Origin: Gimesia algae
GTDB lineage: Bacteria > Planctomycetota > Planctomycetia > Planctomycetales > Planctomycetaceae
Length of the DNA stretch: 64,000 nt
Reading direction: 5' to 3'
NCBI RefSeq assembly: GCF_007746795.1
Contig: NZ_CP036343.1
Coordinates: forward strand, 7,445,029-7,509,028
Position numbers and translations under genes: made by a program. The stretch's first letter is position 1, and each line of letters begins with the position of its first letter. Positions 1 to 9,649 of this stretch are shown one piece after another. The notes beneath the pieces were generated by a model. The model made no database searches. It was not told where the DNA came from and saw only the letters and a list, made by a program, of their open reading frames with translations.

Positions 1-1018
1 CCATGGCATTGGGACTGCGATACATGCGGTTTTCCGGTAGCCAGATCTGCAAATTTTTATTCACCCGATGCGTGCGATACGTTTTTGCGGCGGTGTCTTT
101 CATGGGCGCAACGGGCAGTTGTTCCAGCATCATCGCACGACCTTCTGCCGGAGTCGGATGATGATTCCCGGTGTTATCGCCATCATCAATACGGTAATCG
201 TGATCGTCAATTTCCCAGTAGGCAGGTACCATGGCAAACAGATCCTGATAGCGGGGCTGCACAAACTGTTCATGCCATTTCTGCCGCATTTCGGGAATGG
301 TTTCCGCGCGAGGCTTATCAGGTGTGTCGTAATAAACATTATCACCTGTGCCAATAAAGAAGTCAGGCTTCAACTTGAGAATCGTCTCCAACGCAGGATA
401 ACCCAGGTGCTTGTCCGGACCGGAATAAGGCTGCGGGAGCTTCGTGTTGTTTTCTTCGAGATGCTGTTTTTGATCGATTCGATCATCACCATGAAACTTG
501 GCATAGTTCATTCCAGTCACCACGACAAAATCGACAGGCGTCGCTTTGTTGGCTCCGGGCAGCGTTTTGAACCGGGCTGTGGGACCATCGTGCAGCTTGT
601 CCTCTGTTTCGCCGATCTGTGTCTTGCACTCATACTCGGTGCCGGACATGAGACCATTAAACGCGGCCCGCGCAATAAAGTCATGATCAGCAACTGCTTT
701 CACAACCTGGGTATCAACATGTTTGGAAACAGTCTTCACCTCTGTGTAAGGGCTGAGTGAGAATTTGATAACTCCCGGCATCCCCGGCACATCACGATCG
801 ACCAGCTTGTCCGTTCTGGTGAGACGCACCTGGATCAGAGCCGTATCAGAAGTAACCTCTCCGGTCATGATGCCCATCCCGGCCAGCGGCAAAGCCGTTT
901 CGCCCGTACCGGGATTTGCCGCAGCTTCCCCCGGTTCCACAACGGCCGATGTGACTTCCGGCTTTGGTTTTTCACAGCCGAACACAAATATTAAACAGCA
1001 GAGACAGTAAATTCTCAT
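1..1018 (-). CDS. PhoD-like metallophosphatase, lipoprotein, 3' part outside window
   Basis: An open frame runs on the minus strand from an ATG at 1018 to the left edge without a stop, so the C-terminal part is missing. The first residues form a short hydrophobic signal ending in F-G-C near residue 15, which suggests a lipoprotein. A fibronectin-like N-terminal region follows. The phosphatase part then begins, with GTGDNVYYD near residue 220 and DDHDYR near residue 265. These match the metal-binding motifs of the PhoD/alkaline phosphatase D group of calcineurin-like hydrolases. The expected role is phosphomonoester or phosphodiester hydrolysis at the cell surface. It is divergent from the SGNH hydrolase gene. 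The family call is firm; the substrate is unknown. Confidence 0.8.
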   Translation of the reverse strand, partial: MRIYCLCCLIFVFGCEKPKPEVTSAVVEPGEAAANPGTGETALPLAGMGIMTGEVTSDTALIQVRLTRTDKLVDRDVPGMPGVIKFSLSPYTEVKTVSKHVDTQVVKAVADHDFIARAAFNGLMSGTEYECKTQIGETEDKLHDGPTARFKTLPGANKATPVDFVVVTGMNYAKFHGDDRIDQKQHLEENNTKLPQPYSGPDKHLGYPALETILKLKPDFFIGTGDNVYYDTPDKPRAETIPEMRQKWHEQFVQPRYQDLFAMVPAYWEIDDHDYRIDDGDNTGNHHPTPAEGRAMMLEQLPVAPMKDTAAKTYRTHRVNKNLQIWLPENRMYRSPNAM

Positions 1019-1259
1019 GTGAGCACTTCCTTGAATTCCAGACTTCGATACGTTTCCTGTTCCCATTCTATTGATTCTCTCTTCCGACCCCAACACAAAA
1101 CTTCTGCGATTTATCGTATTCCTGTGATACCGGGTTTTTTAAATTTCCTCAGCAAATCAACTTGCTGTTCTGCTTACAATCTCGCCAGAATAGAACAGAC
1201 GCGACTGACCGATGTTCTGGTTATTTCTGCAGACACCCTTTTATAATAGAAGACGCATC

Positions 1260-2042
1260 ATGAAATCCATCAAACTGCTCGTCTTGTTCTCCGCCTGCCT
1301 GCTCGCGGGTTCATCTGCTGTTTTCGCCGAGGAACAGGCTTCCGATGCCTGGAAAAAACTGGTCCGCTCTCCCCGGTTCAATAAGCGACCCGCCTTTCAA
1401 TTTGTGGAAAATGACCCCAAATTGCCCAATGCCTTTCTGTACGGCGATTCGATTTCCATCGCCTATACCGATGCCACCCGCGATGCCCTCAAGGGGAAAG
1501 CCAATGTGTATCGCCTGTACTGTAATGGAGGTGATTCATCCTCTGTCATTACCAAAATGAAAACCATGCATGACACAATGCGCAATCCCAAACTTGCCGG
1601 CCACTGGGATTTTGACTGGGATGTGATCCACTTCAATGTTGGCCTGCATGACCTGAAATATATGAACGGAAAAAAACTGGACCGCGTAAATGGCAAACAG
1701 GTGACTTCTACTGCAGACTACGAAAAGAACCTGCGTGCGATAATCGCATACCTGAAAGAACTGGCTCCCCAAGCAAAACTGATTTTTGTGACTACGACCC
1801 CCGTCCCTGCAGGCGAAGCAGGCCGCATTGATGGTGACGCTGCCAAATACAACGAGGTTGCGTTGAAAGTTCTGAAAGATTATCCCGAGATCGGCGTCAA
1901 CGATCTGTATGCGTTTACCAAACCACATCACGCTGAATGGTGGTCCAAACCGGGCAACGTGCATTTTAACTCGAAAGGCGCCACAGCGCAGGGCAAAGAA
2001 TCCGCCCGCGTGATCGCACAGGAACTGAAGAAACGGGATTAG
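1260..2042 (+). CDS. Secreted SGNH/GDSL-type hydrolase
   Basis: A 260-residue protein with a clear Sec signal peptide (hydrophobic stretch to about residue 22, ending in VFA). The ATG at 1260 is chosen because it begins the signal peptide; an upstream in-frame start at 1212 would add non-signal residues. The block I motif YGDSIS (Ser near residue 64) is followed by a FNVGLHDL segment that resembles the block III/Asn region, and by a C-terminal VHFNSKG segment that could supply the catalytic His. SGNH enzymes hydrolyse esters, often acetyl groups on polysaccharides. No substrate can be read from the sequence. It stands alone and converges on the beta-propeller gene. Confidence 0.75.
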   Translation: MKSIKLLVLFSACLLAGSSAVFAEEQASDAWKKLVRSPRFNKRPAFQFVENDPKLPNAFLYGDSISIAYTDATRDALKGKANVYRLYCNGGDSSSVITKMKTMHDTMRNPKLAGHWDFDWDVIHFNVGLHDLKYMNGKKLDRVNGKQVTSTADYEKNLRAIIAYLKELAPQAKLIFVTTTPVPAGEAGRIDGDAAKYNEVALKVLKDYPEIGVNDLYAFTKPHHAEWWSKPGNVHFNSKGATAQGKESARVIAQELKKRD

Positions 2043-2072
2043 TCCTTCTCGTTTTATGAAGAGCAACTGCCA

Positions 2073-3188
2073 TTAACTCTTTACAAAACGGACACAATGG
2101 ATGGGAGGCAGGCTGGTGGAGATCGTCTGCCAGCTGTCGCCACCATCTTCGGTGATCCAGAAGTTGCCAGTGGTCGAACCGACGGCCAGGCACTCGCCGG
2201 TTTCATCGATGTCCAGCGCATGTCGATAGACGATGTCGTAGCTGTGTTCTCCCGGTAAGCCGTTCGAGAGGACTTCAGAAGTCGAGCCGCCATCCGTCGT
2301 GCGGGAAATCACGAACCGTCCATCGACGGGGATGCGGCACTCATCTTTCACGCCGGGTGCAAACCATGCCGTCTCTGGACGCTGCGGATGGACGGCGACC
2401 GCGAACCCGAACACGGAAGGTTGAATCCCCGTGACTTCCTGCCACGACTGCGCCCCATCGGTCGTTTTAAACACACCGTTATGATGCTGAATCCAGAAGT
2501 GGTCCGGCTGCGTGGGTGATTGCACCATGCGATGCGCATCCTGAATATTCGGATCGTGCGCCAGATCCGGAGGCATATACTCGGCTCGCAACCCCTCCGC
2601 CTTGCAGGTCCAGCTCATGCCATCATCTTCAGTGACCCACACTCCACCACAGGAAATCGCGACCGCAACATTCTGACTGTTTTCCGGATGCACACAGATC
2701 GAATGGATGCCCGGATCATCCTTGCCGCCACCAAACCATTTCAAGCGTTCGGGCAGATCCCACAACGAATCTACCAGCTGCCAGCTGGAACCGCGATCAT
2801 CCGAACGAAACAGGCCGCCGGGAATCGTCCCGCACCAGAGACGATTCGGCTGATCAGCGCCACCTGGTTCCAGCGACCAGATTTCACTCAGACTGGCCGG
2901 TTTCGGTTCTGCATTTTCGGTAAACGGATCGGCTGCTTTTTTGGCCCCTTCAGGGTAAACGGGTACGGTACACTCTTCCCAGCTCTCCCCCGCATCCGAA
3001 CTGCGATGCAACTTGACCCCAAAGTGGCCATGATTCAGCGCAGCGTACGTCGTGTGATCCCGCGGATCATGCAGGACCATCGAGACATTCTCACCGGGAA
3101 AGTCATGGCGCTGGATTTTCCAGCCATCTGAATTGCGTTCGAGTTGAAACAGACCTTTACGGGTCGCAATCTGAACCTGAGAACTCAT
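2073..3188 (-). CDS. Asp-box (BNR) beta-propeller, sialidase-like fold protein
   Basis: A 371-residue protein without a signal peptide. Six Asp-box-like repeats (S/T-x-D-x-G-x-S-W) are visible near residues 62, 128, 186, 241, 296 and 345, for example RSSDAGESW and ITEDGGDSW. This is the pattern of sialidase/Vps10-type beta-propellers. I do not see the arginine triad needed to call an active sialidase, so an enzyme activity is not assigned. The next gene in the same direction of transcription, 53 bp downstream of nothing but upstream by coordinate at 3242-3520, encodes a MoaD/ThiS-like protein that is transcribed first, so the two probably form an operon. Confidence 0.75.
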   Translation of the reverse strand: MSSQVQIATRKGLFQLERNSDGWKIQRHDFPGENVSMVLHDPRDHTTYAALNHGHFGVKLHRSSDAGESWEECTVPVYPEGAKKAADPFTENAEPKPASLSEIWSLEPGGADQPNRLWCGTIPGGLFRSDDRGSSWQLVDSLWDLPERLKWFGGGKDDPGIHSICVHPENSQNVAVAISCGGVWVTEDDGMSWTCKAEGLRAEYMPPDLAHDPNIQDAHRMVQSPTQPDHFWIQHHNGVFKTTDGAQSWQEVTGIQPSVFGFAVAVHPQRPETAWFAPGVKDECRIPVDGRFVISRTTDGGSTSEVLSNGLPGEHSYDIVYRHALDIDETGECLAVGSTTGNFWITEDGGDSWQTISTSLPPIHCVRFVKS

Positions 3189-3241
3189 CGCGAATGCCTT
3201 TAGAAAGGTTGATGACAGAAATGTAACGAACGGGAAAACTG

Positions 3242-3520
3242 TTAACCGCCGGAAAGTGCCTGCATCACATAAATCTCACTGTCGGGTGAGATGGAATCAC
3301 TTAAATTGACCCGGTCGACAATCGTCTGGCCGTCCACGAAAATCACCATATGCTGACGCAGTCGGCTCTGATCATCGAGAATATAACCGCGTAGCTGCTG
3401 CTGTGTTTCAAACACCGCTTCCAATGCTTCCCGCACCGTAGTGCCGGACACAGTCTCTTCCGGACAACTGAGATGACGTTCCAGGTTGGCAGTAAATACG
3501 ACTCGGACCATATTCGTCAT
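3242..3520 (-). CDS. MoaD/ThiS family ubiquitin-like protein
   Basis: A 92-residue protein with the beta-grasp layout of small sulfur carriers and a C-terminal Gly-Gly (QALSGG). In MoaD, ThiS and related proteins the terminal glycine is adenylated and made into a thiocarboxylate. There is an ATG at 3520 and a second in-frame ATG at 3511. No molybdopterin or thiamin gene lies nearby; the neighbour is the Asp-box propeller gene, 53 bp downstream on the same strand. This argues for a role outside the classical cofactor pathways. The family call is good, the function is open. Confidence 0.75.
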   Translation of the reverse strand: MTNMVRVVFTANLERHLSCPEETVSGTTVREALEAVFETQQQLRGYILDDQSRLRQHMVIFVDGQTIVDRVNLSDSISPDSEIYVMQALSGG

Positions 3521-3744
3521 ATCCTACACTGTACATATTTCGGAGGCAATCAAAATCGGATTGGCTTTCGAAACCAGCTGAACCGGAATTCTGATTTTAC
3601 GATCCGAAAATACTCCGTGGTATCGACATTCCTCAAGCAGCCTCGGTAAAATAACAGATTCTACATCGAGTTTCTCCCACAGATGAATCACAATCCTCAT
3701 TCTCATAAAAGTTGACTCACATGCACAACTTCCTGCCCGAGATC

Positions 3745-6102
3745 ATGCGTAGAAACTGCTCTTTTATTATCGTGACGGCCTGCCTGCTCTGTTTGCCGCT
3801 GACGACGGTCCACAGTGCGGACAAATCTGCCGACACTGAGAAAACAGAATCAAAATCAGCCGAGCAAACTCTGGCCGGCCACTCTTATCATGGGGAAGTT
3901 TTCAATGAAGGTCCACGACGTCAAGCCTACCTGATGGGGGGCACCGGGGATGTGCACTTTGATGTGACGGTGAAGAATCCGGCCGCACAGAAGTTTCTCG
4001 ACCAGGCGCTGGGGCAACTGCACGGATTCTGGTATCTGGAAGCCGAACGTTCCTTCCGACACGCCGCGAATTTAGACCCCGACTGTGCGATGGCCTTCTG
4101 GGGTGCGGCGATGTGTAATCTGAAAAATGAGAAGCGCGCGAAAGGCTTTATCGAAGAAGCCAACAAACGACTCGACAAAGCCAGCCCGCGCGAAAAGCAG
4201 TACATCAAAGCGCTCACAGCCTACATCAACGCGGATAAGAAAAAATCCAAAGAGCGTAACGAAGCCTATACCAAAGCGCTGGAAGATCTGATCCTCGCGT
4301 ACCCCGATGATCTGGAAGCCAAGGCGTTTCTGGCCGTGCACCTGTATAACACGCGTTCTGCCAGCACCAGCTACATCGCGGCCGAAGCGCTGCTGCAGGA
4401 CATCTTCGCAAAGAACCCGATGCACCCGGCTCACCACTACCGCATTCATTTGTGGGATCATCGCAAACCGGAACAGGCGCTGACGTCGGCTGCAAACTGC
4501 GGACAGTCTTCCCCCGGTATCGCTCACATGTGGCATATGCCCGGTCATATCTATTCGCGATTAAACCGCTATGAAGATGCGGTCTGGCAGCAGGAAGCCT
4601 CGGCCCGCGTCGATCACGCACACATGATGCGCGACGCTGTCATGCCTGACCAGATTCACAACTACGCCCACAACAACGAATGGCTGATCCGCAACCTGAT
4701 CTTTATCGGTCGTGTCCACGATGCCCTGGCGCTCGCCAAAAACATGACCGAACTGCCTCAGCATCCCAAATATAATACCTTCAAAAAACGGGGCAGTGCG
4801 AAATACGGACGGATGCGTCTACTGCAGGTGCTGCGGACATACGAACTGTGGGACGAATTGATCGCTTTGAGCCAGACTCCATATTTAGAACCGACCGATG
4901 AGGAAGAAGAACAGATCAACCGCCTGCGGTATCTGGGACTGGCGTATTACCAGACAAAAAATATCAAACAGGGTGATACTCAGTTGGCTCAACTGAAAAA
5001 GCGACTGGATGAAGTCTCTGCAGAACGCAAACGAACCGTTGAAAAAGCACAAACAACAGCAAAATCCCGTCTGACCGCTGAACCACTGGTCGCACTCAGA
5101 CCAGACGAAAGTCGTGCCTCTATCATTGATGAAGCGAAAAAAACAGCGGCAAAACCGTATTTCTCACGCGTTCGCAAACTGGAACAGAGCATCAAAGCCC
5201 TGGAAGGACATCAGGCGATTGCACAGGGTGATCTCAAACCGGGTTATGAGCTGCTGAAGAAAGCGGGCGGCGCGAATCAAGTTTATCTACTCGCCGTACA
5301 ATGGAAATCAGGCGACCGAAAAAAAGCAGAGAAAGCGTTACGCAAACTGCTTGGCTCACATAAGAATGAAGTTCACCCGCAGGCGACACTGGTGGAACTG
5401 CTCTGGCAAGCCGGTGATAAAGCGGCTGCGAAAAAAGAATTCGAAAAGCTGCAGAAGATCTCCGCCTCCATCGACCTGGATATGCCGCTCTTCACCAGAC
5501 TGGCGCCAATCGCTGCCGAACTGAAATTCAAACCGGACTGGCGCATTGAAAAGACAGCCGCCACCGATGTAGGCAACCGTCCCGTCCTGAGTACGCTGGG
5601 TCCCTTCCGCTGGAAACCCAGCCCTGCTCCGACCTGGGAGTTGAAAGACGCGACCGGCAAAGTGCGCCGCTCTGATGAATTTAGTGGCAAACCTCATGTG
5701 CTGATCTTCTATCTGGGTTTCAGCTGTCTGCATTGTGCCGAGCAGTTGCAGGCGTTCGCTCCCATGGTGCAGGAATTCGAACAGGCCGGCTTCCCACTTA
5801 TGGCGATCAGCACAGACGACCAGGAAGGATTGAAAACGTCGATCAAAAACTATGATAAAGGAGATCTGCCCATCCCGCTGTTTTCCAATGACAAGCTCGA
5901 TGTCTTCAAGTCATTCCACGTCTATGACGACTTCGAAAACCAGCCCCTGCATGGCACCTTCGTCATCGACGGCAAAGGCAACGTCGTCTGGCAGGACATC
6001 AGCTACGAACCCTTCATGGACCCGAAATTCGTGTTAAAAGAAGCCCAACGACTGCTGCCGAAAAAAGCGGAACGGCCAGGGTTTATTCTGGATGTATTTT
6101 GA
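3745..6102 (+). CDS. Exported TPR-repeat protein with C-terminal redoxin domain
   Basis: A 785-residue protein. The ATG at 3745 directly precedes a typical signal peptide (MRRNCSFIIVTACLLCLPL); longer starts exist at 3721 (ATG) and 3712 (TTG). Residues of about 70-600 are helical and repeat-like (tetratricopeptide type). The last 180 or so residues are an AhpC/TSA-Redoxin thioredoxin fold, with a CLHC active-site motif near residue 661 in the context YLGFSCLHCAEQL and a conserved cis-Pro region further on. It is likely a periplasmic thiol-disulfide or peroxide-related protein whose TPR part binds partners. It stands alone. Confidence 0.75.
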   Translation: MRRNCSFIIVTACLLCLPLTTVHSADKSADTEKTESKSAEQTLAGHSYHGEVFNEGPRRQAYLMGGTGDVHFDVTVKNPAAQKFLDQALGQLHGFWYLEAERSFRHAANLDPDCAMAFWGAAMCNLKNEKRAKGFIEEANKRLDKASPREKQYIKALTAYINADKKKSKERNEAYTKALEDLILAYPDDLEAKAFLAVHLYNTRSASTSYIAAEALLQDIFAKNPMHPAHHYRIHLWDHRKPEQALTSAANCGQSSPGIAHMWHMPGHIYSRLNRYEDAVWQQEASARVDHAHMMRDAVMPDQIHNYAHNNEWLIRNLIFIGRVHDALALAKNMTELPQHPKYNTFKKRGSAKYGRMRLLQVLRTYELWDELIALSQTPYLEPTDEEEEQINRLRYLGLAYYQTKNIKQGDTQLAQLKKRLDEVSAERKRTVEKAQTTAKSRLTAEPLVALRPDESRASIIDEAKKTAAKPYFSRVRKLEQSIKALEGHQAIAQGDLKPGYELLKKAGGANQVYLLAVQWKSGDRKKAEKALRKLLGSHKNEVHPQATLVELLWQAGDKAAAKKEFEKLQKISASIDLDMPLFTRLAPIAAELKFKPDWRIEKTAATDVGNRPVLSTLGPFRWKPSPAPTWELKDATGKVRRSDEFSGKPHVLIFYLGFSCLHCAEQLQAFAPMVQEFEQAGFPLMAISTDDQEGLKTSIKNYDKGDLPIPLFSNDKLDVFKSFHVYDDFENQPLHGTFVIDGKGNVVWQDISYEPFMDPKFVLKEAQRLLPKKAERPGFILDVF

Positions 6103-6123
6103 ACAATGGATGACACGAAAGGC

Positions 6124-6681
6124 TTATTCAACCAGTGAATAAACGGCGAAGATGCGACAAGGTCCTGGTTCGCATCCTTTGAATGCACCTTGTGACAGAA
6201 GTAATTTCGCTTCATCAAATGTTTCGATCAGACAATGACGATTTACTGGGATCGTTTCTGCCATATGATTACATGATAGATAAGAGCATTCCGGCGCATT
6301 TTCCTGGGAGAACGAAACGATATCGTATCCTTCGAGTACCTTCTTTGCAGGAACCTGCACATCCGTGACAAACGACTGTTCCGGTTTGAAAAGTTCCCAT
6401 TCTAGATTGTCTTCGTGACACTGGTATGCGTAGGCTTCATAGTAGAACATTTTTGTTCCTACCAGGTCCAGTCCCTGCTCTTTGGCTAAGGTTCTGAGGT
6501 CCTCCGGCGAATTAAACATCCAGAACCCATTATGTTTCCAGTAATCAATGTAATACGCAAAATGATCTGAAATACAGTTACTGACGGAGTAGATATCTTC
6601 TACCTGATAATTCTTTAGAAAGTCCGGTTTGCTTTCGACCCGCTTGGCCATATACCCGACGGGAATCATGTCAAGCATCAT
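6124..6681 (-). CDS. Hypothetical protein coupled to PPOX gene
   Basis: A 185-residue soluble protein with no signal peptide or membrane segment. I do not recognise the family. It has eight cysteines, a central aromatic-rich stretch (KMFYYEAYAYQCHEDN) and a Cys/Gly-rich C-terminal segment. Its ATG at 6681 overlaps the TGA of the upstream PPOX gene (ATGA), so the two are probably translated together, and it may act on the same substrate or be a partner of the flavoprotein. A second ATG lies at 6678. Confidence 0.7.
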   Translation of the reverse strand: MMLDMIPVGYMAKRVESKPDFLKNYQVEDIYSVSNCISDHFAYYIDYWKHNGFWMFNSPEDLRTLAKEQGLDLVGTKMFYYEAYAYQCHEDNLEWELFKPEQSFVTDVQVPAKKVLEGYDIVSFSQENAPECSYLSCNHMAETIPVNRHCLIETFDEAKLLLSQGAFKGCEPGPCRIFAVYSLVE

Positions 6682-7226
6682 TCACCATCCAGAATATTCG
6701 TCGGAATGTCGTCCAGGCTCTGCTGGTTTTTGTCGTGCCAGTACTGGTGGATGCCGGCTTCTCCCTGTTTGCTGGCCCAGTTGATGAGCTGTTCGCGTTC
6801 CTCGACGTAATCGAAAAAGGGAACCGCCATGCCGCAGGATGTCTGTACCAGATCGACGCTCAGGTCGAACACCTGCCGGGCACCGGGGATGGAGGGAAAG
6901 TGAGCGAACAGCTCGTCCCAGTCAGCATCATAAGGATGAATGACGCGTGCCTGCCCATAGAGCCTCAGGATCAAAGGCTTGCCGGTAAACGCGCAGAACA
7001 TGACCGTCATGCGTCCGTCTTGCTGAATATGGGCCGATGTCTCATTGCCGCTGCCCGTCACGTTCAACCAGATCACACGATTCGGCCCCAGCACACGAAA
7101 TGAATCCATTCCCTTCGGCGACACATTAATGCGACTGTCGGCGGTCGCGGTACCAACAAAGAACAGCTTTTGTGCGGCGATGAATTTGATATGCTGTTCT
7201 TCGAGTTCGGGTATTTGTTTTCCCAT
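6678..7226 (-). CDS. Pyridoxamine 5'-phosphate oxidase family (split-barrel FMN) protein
   Basis: A 182-residue protein with the split beta-barrel pattern of the PPOX superfamily. The N-terminal half carries FVGTATADSRINVSPKG and a conserved NVTGSGNETSAHI segment, followed by MTVMFCAFTGKPLILRLYG, which is typical of this group. Such proteins bind FMN or F420/heme and reduce or oxidise small substrates; the exact one is not predictable here. It lies upstream of, and overlaps by four bases, the unknown gene at 6124. The AraC regulator at 7364, on the same strand, is separated by 137 bp. Confidence 0.8.
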   Translation of the reverse strand: MGKQIPELEEQHIKFIAAQKLFFVGTATADSRINVSPKGMDSFRVLGPNRVIWLNVTGSGNETSAHIQQDGRMTVMFCAFTGKPLILRLYGQARVIHPYDADWDELFAHFPSIPGARQVFDLSVDLVQTSCGMAVPFFDYVEEREQLINWASKQGEAGIHQYWHDKNQQSLDDIPTNILDGE

Positions 7227-7363
7227 GTTCTGGATGCTCTTACTTTGAATACTAAATCAGAAAGTCGGCAGGCAGCTGAAACAGTCGCGGCAATCATAGC
7301 AGAGGGACAAGAACCGGGCAAAATCGGTTCGAGAAAATTAACGACATGCAAACGGATCAGTGG

Positions 7364-8101
7364 CTATTGATACTTGCGGCGGTAAACGGTCGGGCTGACA
7401 CCAGTCTGCGATTTAAAGACTTTAGAAAAATGACTGTGATCGTAAAATCCGGTCTGATTGGCGATTTGTGAAATCGTGTCGGTCGTCGATGTCAGCAGTC
7501 GACAGGCGGCCTGAACGCGAATGTGGCTGATATAACTGGCCGGGCTCGTATCAAACAGCTTGCGAAACCGTCGCTGAAACTGACTGGTGGACAGTCCCAT
7601 CAAGGCCGCCAGTTCCGACACGGTGATTTCGCGCTGAAAATGATCGTTTATAAAATCGAAGACGCGCTGCATTTCCAAATAAGGGGCAATCGCCAGCCCA
7701 GCGCGGCGGAAGTCGCGCATCATTCCCACAATACCCGCCACTTTGCCGCGCACATCAAACAACGGTTCCTTAATAACCTGGAACCAGGTCGTCGTCCCTT
7801 CGCCGCCCGTCACCGGATGTACCAGATCGACCAGTGGTTCCCCTGTCTCCATCACCCGCCGATCTTCCCGGCGATACGCTTCGGCCTGATCGGGGGCATG
7901 TATGTCAAAGTCCGTCTTGCCGATCAGCGTTTCACCCGATTCCACCTTGAGCCAGCTTAACAGCGCCGCATTATGATTGATGAACCGTCCCTGTTCGTCT
8001 TTCACCACCAGGTACACATCAGGCAGATGTTCCAACAGGCGGCAGGTCTGCGCGATACCGGGGACTTTTTTGAAAAACTGCTGTTGTAACGAAACATTCA
8101 T
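7364..8101 (-). CDS. AraC-family transcriptional regulator with PAS sensor domain
   Basis: A 245-residue protein. Residues of about 20-130 form a PAS domain (LPDVYLVVKDEQGRFINHN, then the PAC-like WFQVIKEPLFD). Residues of about 140-245 hold two helix-turn-helix motifs of the AraC/XylS type, with the signature region ending in GFYDHSHFSKVFKSQTGVSP. It should bind DNA as a dimer and respond to a small ligand or redox signal sensed by the PAS domain. It is divergent from the oxidoreductase gene at 8286, with 184 bp between the two starts, so that gene is the first candidate target. Confidence 0.85.
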   Translation of the reverse strand: MNVSLQQQFFKKVPGIAQTCRLLEHLPDVYLVVKDEQGRFINHNAALLSWLKVESGETLIGKTDFDIHAPDQAEAYRREDRRVMETGEPLVDLVHPVTGGEGTTTWFQVIKEPLFDVRGKVAGIVGMMRDFRRAGLAIAPYLEMQRVFDFINDHFQREITVSELAALMGLSTSQFQRRFRKLFDTSPASYISHIRVQAACRLLTSTTDTISQIANQTGFYDHSHFSKVFKSQTGVSPTVYRRKYQ

Positions 8102-8285
8102 AATAAATTATCAGGACCAGAAATGCGTCAAATATACACAATTTCGCCTCGAATTTCCAAGACGCCCCCCGTCCCGTCGATTACAATTTATGAAACCAGG
8201 CAGACACTGGTTTCACCAACCCGCTATAATCATTGATTCATATACCAGCCGACTCTTTCCCCCCCAGGCTAACGAGGAGAAACAG

Positions 8286-9578
8286 ATGACGAAGAAAAGT
8301 GCTCTCAATCGTCGTGACTTCATGAAGACGGCGGCCGCCGCAAGTACCGTATTCACAGCGCCGACCATTATCCCGGCAACGGCGCTCGGCTTGAACGGGA
8401 CCGTGGCTCCCAGCGAACGGATTATTCTGGGAGGGATCGGCATTCGCAGACGTGGCGGTTATGTGTTGAGCCACATGCTTGAGCAGCCCGATGTCCGATT
8501 CGTCGCTATCGCCGATGTTCGCGCTGATCAACGCAAGACCGTCAAAGAGATGGCCGACAAACAGAACGGCGACCAGAAATGCGACACCTATCGCGACTTC
8601 CGCGAACTGCTGACCCGCGATGATATCGACGCCGTCCTGATTGCCACGGGTGACCGCTGGCATGCGACCGCTTCCATGATGGCAGCCGAAGCCGGCAAAG
8701 ATGTCTACTCGGAAAAACCTTGTGCGATCTCCATTGAGCTGGCACGACGACTGCAGGAAACGATTCAGCGGACCGGTCGCGTCTTCCAGGCGGGTACACA
8801 ACGCCGCAACGTTTCCAACTTCGGGCATGCCGCCAAACTCGCGCAGACCGGACAGCTGGGGAAAATCCATACCGTCCACGCTTCGATCTATCAACTGATT
8901 GATCGTCACGACTGGCTGCCTGCGGAACCCGAGCCCGATCCGGAAGTCGTCGACTGGAACATGTGGCTCGGCCCTGCACCCTGGCGTCCTTATAACCATG
9001 CGTATGTGGATGGTGCCTGGCGAGGTCATTACGACTTCGACTCCGGTGCGAAGCTGCTCGACTGGGGTGCACACACGCTGGATATCTGCCAGTGGGCACT
9101 CGAAGCCGACAATACGATGCCCGTGACCTACGAACCCAAAGATGTCCCCAATGATAACGTCATCGAATGTGTTTACGAGAACGGCATCAAGCTTGTCATG
9201 CGACGCAATGGCTGGCTGGGACTGGGGACCTGTCCCGTTCGTTTTGAAGGAGAAGCTGGCTGGGTCGAAACGGGTGACTCCGGACAGACCGCCGTCTCTT
9301 CGAATGAACTGCGGGCTTCACTCCCTTCGCCCAGTTCGATTCCAGGAACCTCGCCCAAGTTTCATGTGCGTGACTTCTTTAACTGTGTGAAAACCCGCTC
9401 CAAGCCAGCGGCCAACGAAGATGTCATGGCCCGCTCGCACATCGCCTGTCATGCAGCCGCGATTGCCTGGAAACTGGGACGCAAAGTGCAATTCGATCCG
9501 GTAACGGAAGAATTTGTGAACGACGAGGAAGCCAACCGCATGCGAAGCCGTGCGATCCGCGAGCCGTGGACCGTTTGA
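8286..9578 (+). CDS. Tat-exported Gfo/Idh/MocA family oxidoreductase
   Basis: A 430-residue protein. The start at 8286 is supported by AGGAG about 6 bases upstream and by a twin-arginine leader (NRRDFMKTAAAAS) right after it. A Rossmann-like NAD(P) domain follows (near residue 45, GGIGIRRRG; then VRFVAIADVRADQ, and the EKPCAIS motif near residue 140). The C-terminal half has the Gfo/Idh/MocA alpha/beta dimerisation domain. Such secreted sugar oxidoreductases are very numerous in planctomycetes. The HEAT-DUF1080 gene starts 71 bp after the stop, so they may form one unit. Confidence 0.88.
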   Translation: MTKKSALNRRDFMKTAAAASTVFTAPTIIPATALGLNGTVAPSERIILGGIGIRRRGGYVLSHMLEQPDVRFVAIADVRADQRKTVKEMADKQNGDQKCDTYRDFRELLTRDDIDAVLIATGDRWHATASMMAAEAGKDVYSEKPCAISIELARRLQETIQRTGRVFQAGTQRRNVSNFGHAAKLAQTGQLGKIHTVHASIYQLIDRHDWLPAEPEPDPEVVDWNMWLGPAPWRPYNHAYVDGAWRGHYDFDSGAKLLDWGAHTLDICQWALEADNTMPVTYEPKDVPNDNVIECVYENGIKLVMRRNGWLGLGTCPVRFEGEAGWVETGDSGQTAVSSNELRASLPSPSSIPGTSPKFHVRDFFNCVKTRSKPAANEDVMARSHIACHAAAIAWKLGRKVQFDPVTEEFVNDEEANRMRSRAIREPWTV

Positions 9579-9649
9579 CCTGCGTCTTGTTTCAACAACG
9601 AATATGAATCTTTCCGATAACGTCTTCTTCCCCTGAGGATTTTGTGCTC

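Noticed and set aside
68..760. Plus-strand frames at the left edge.
   Set aside because: They are antisense to the PhoD-like gene, whose minus-strand frame shows clear metal-binding motifs.
3524..3706. A 60-codon minus-strand frame upstream of the MoaD/ThiS-like gene.
   Set aside because: No ribosome binding site or recognisable motif; it is in the leader region between divergent genes and looks like chance.
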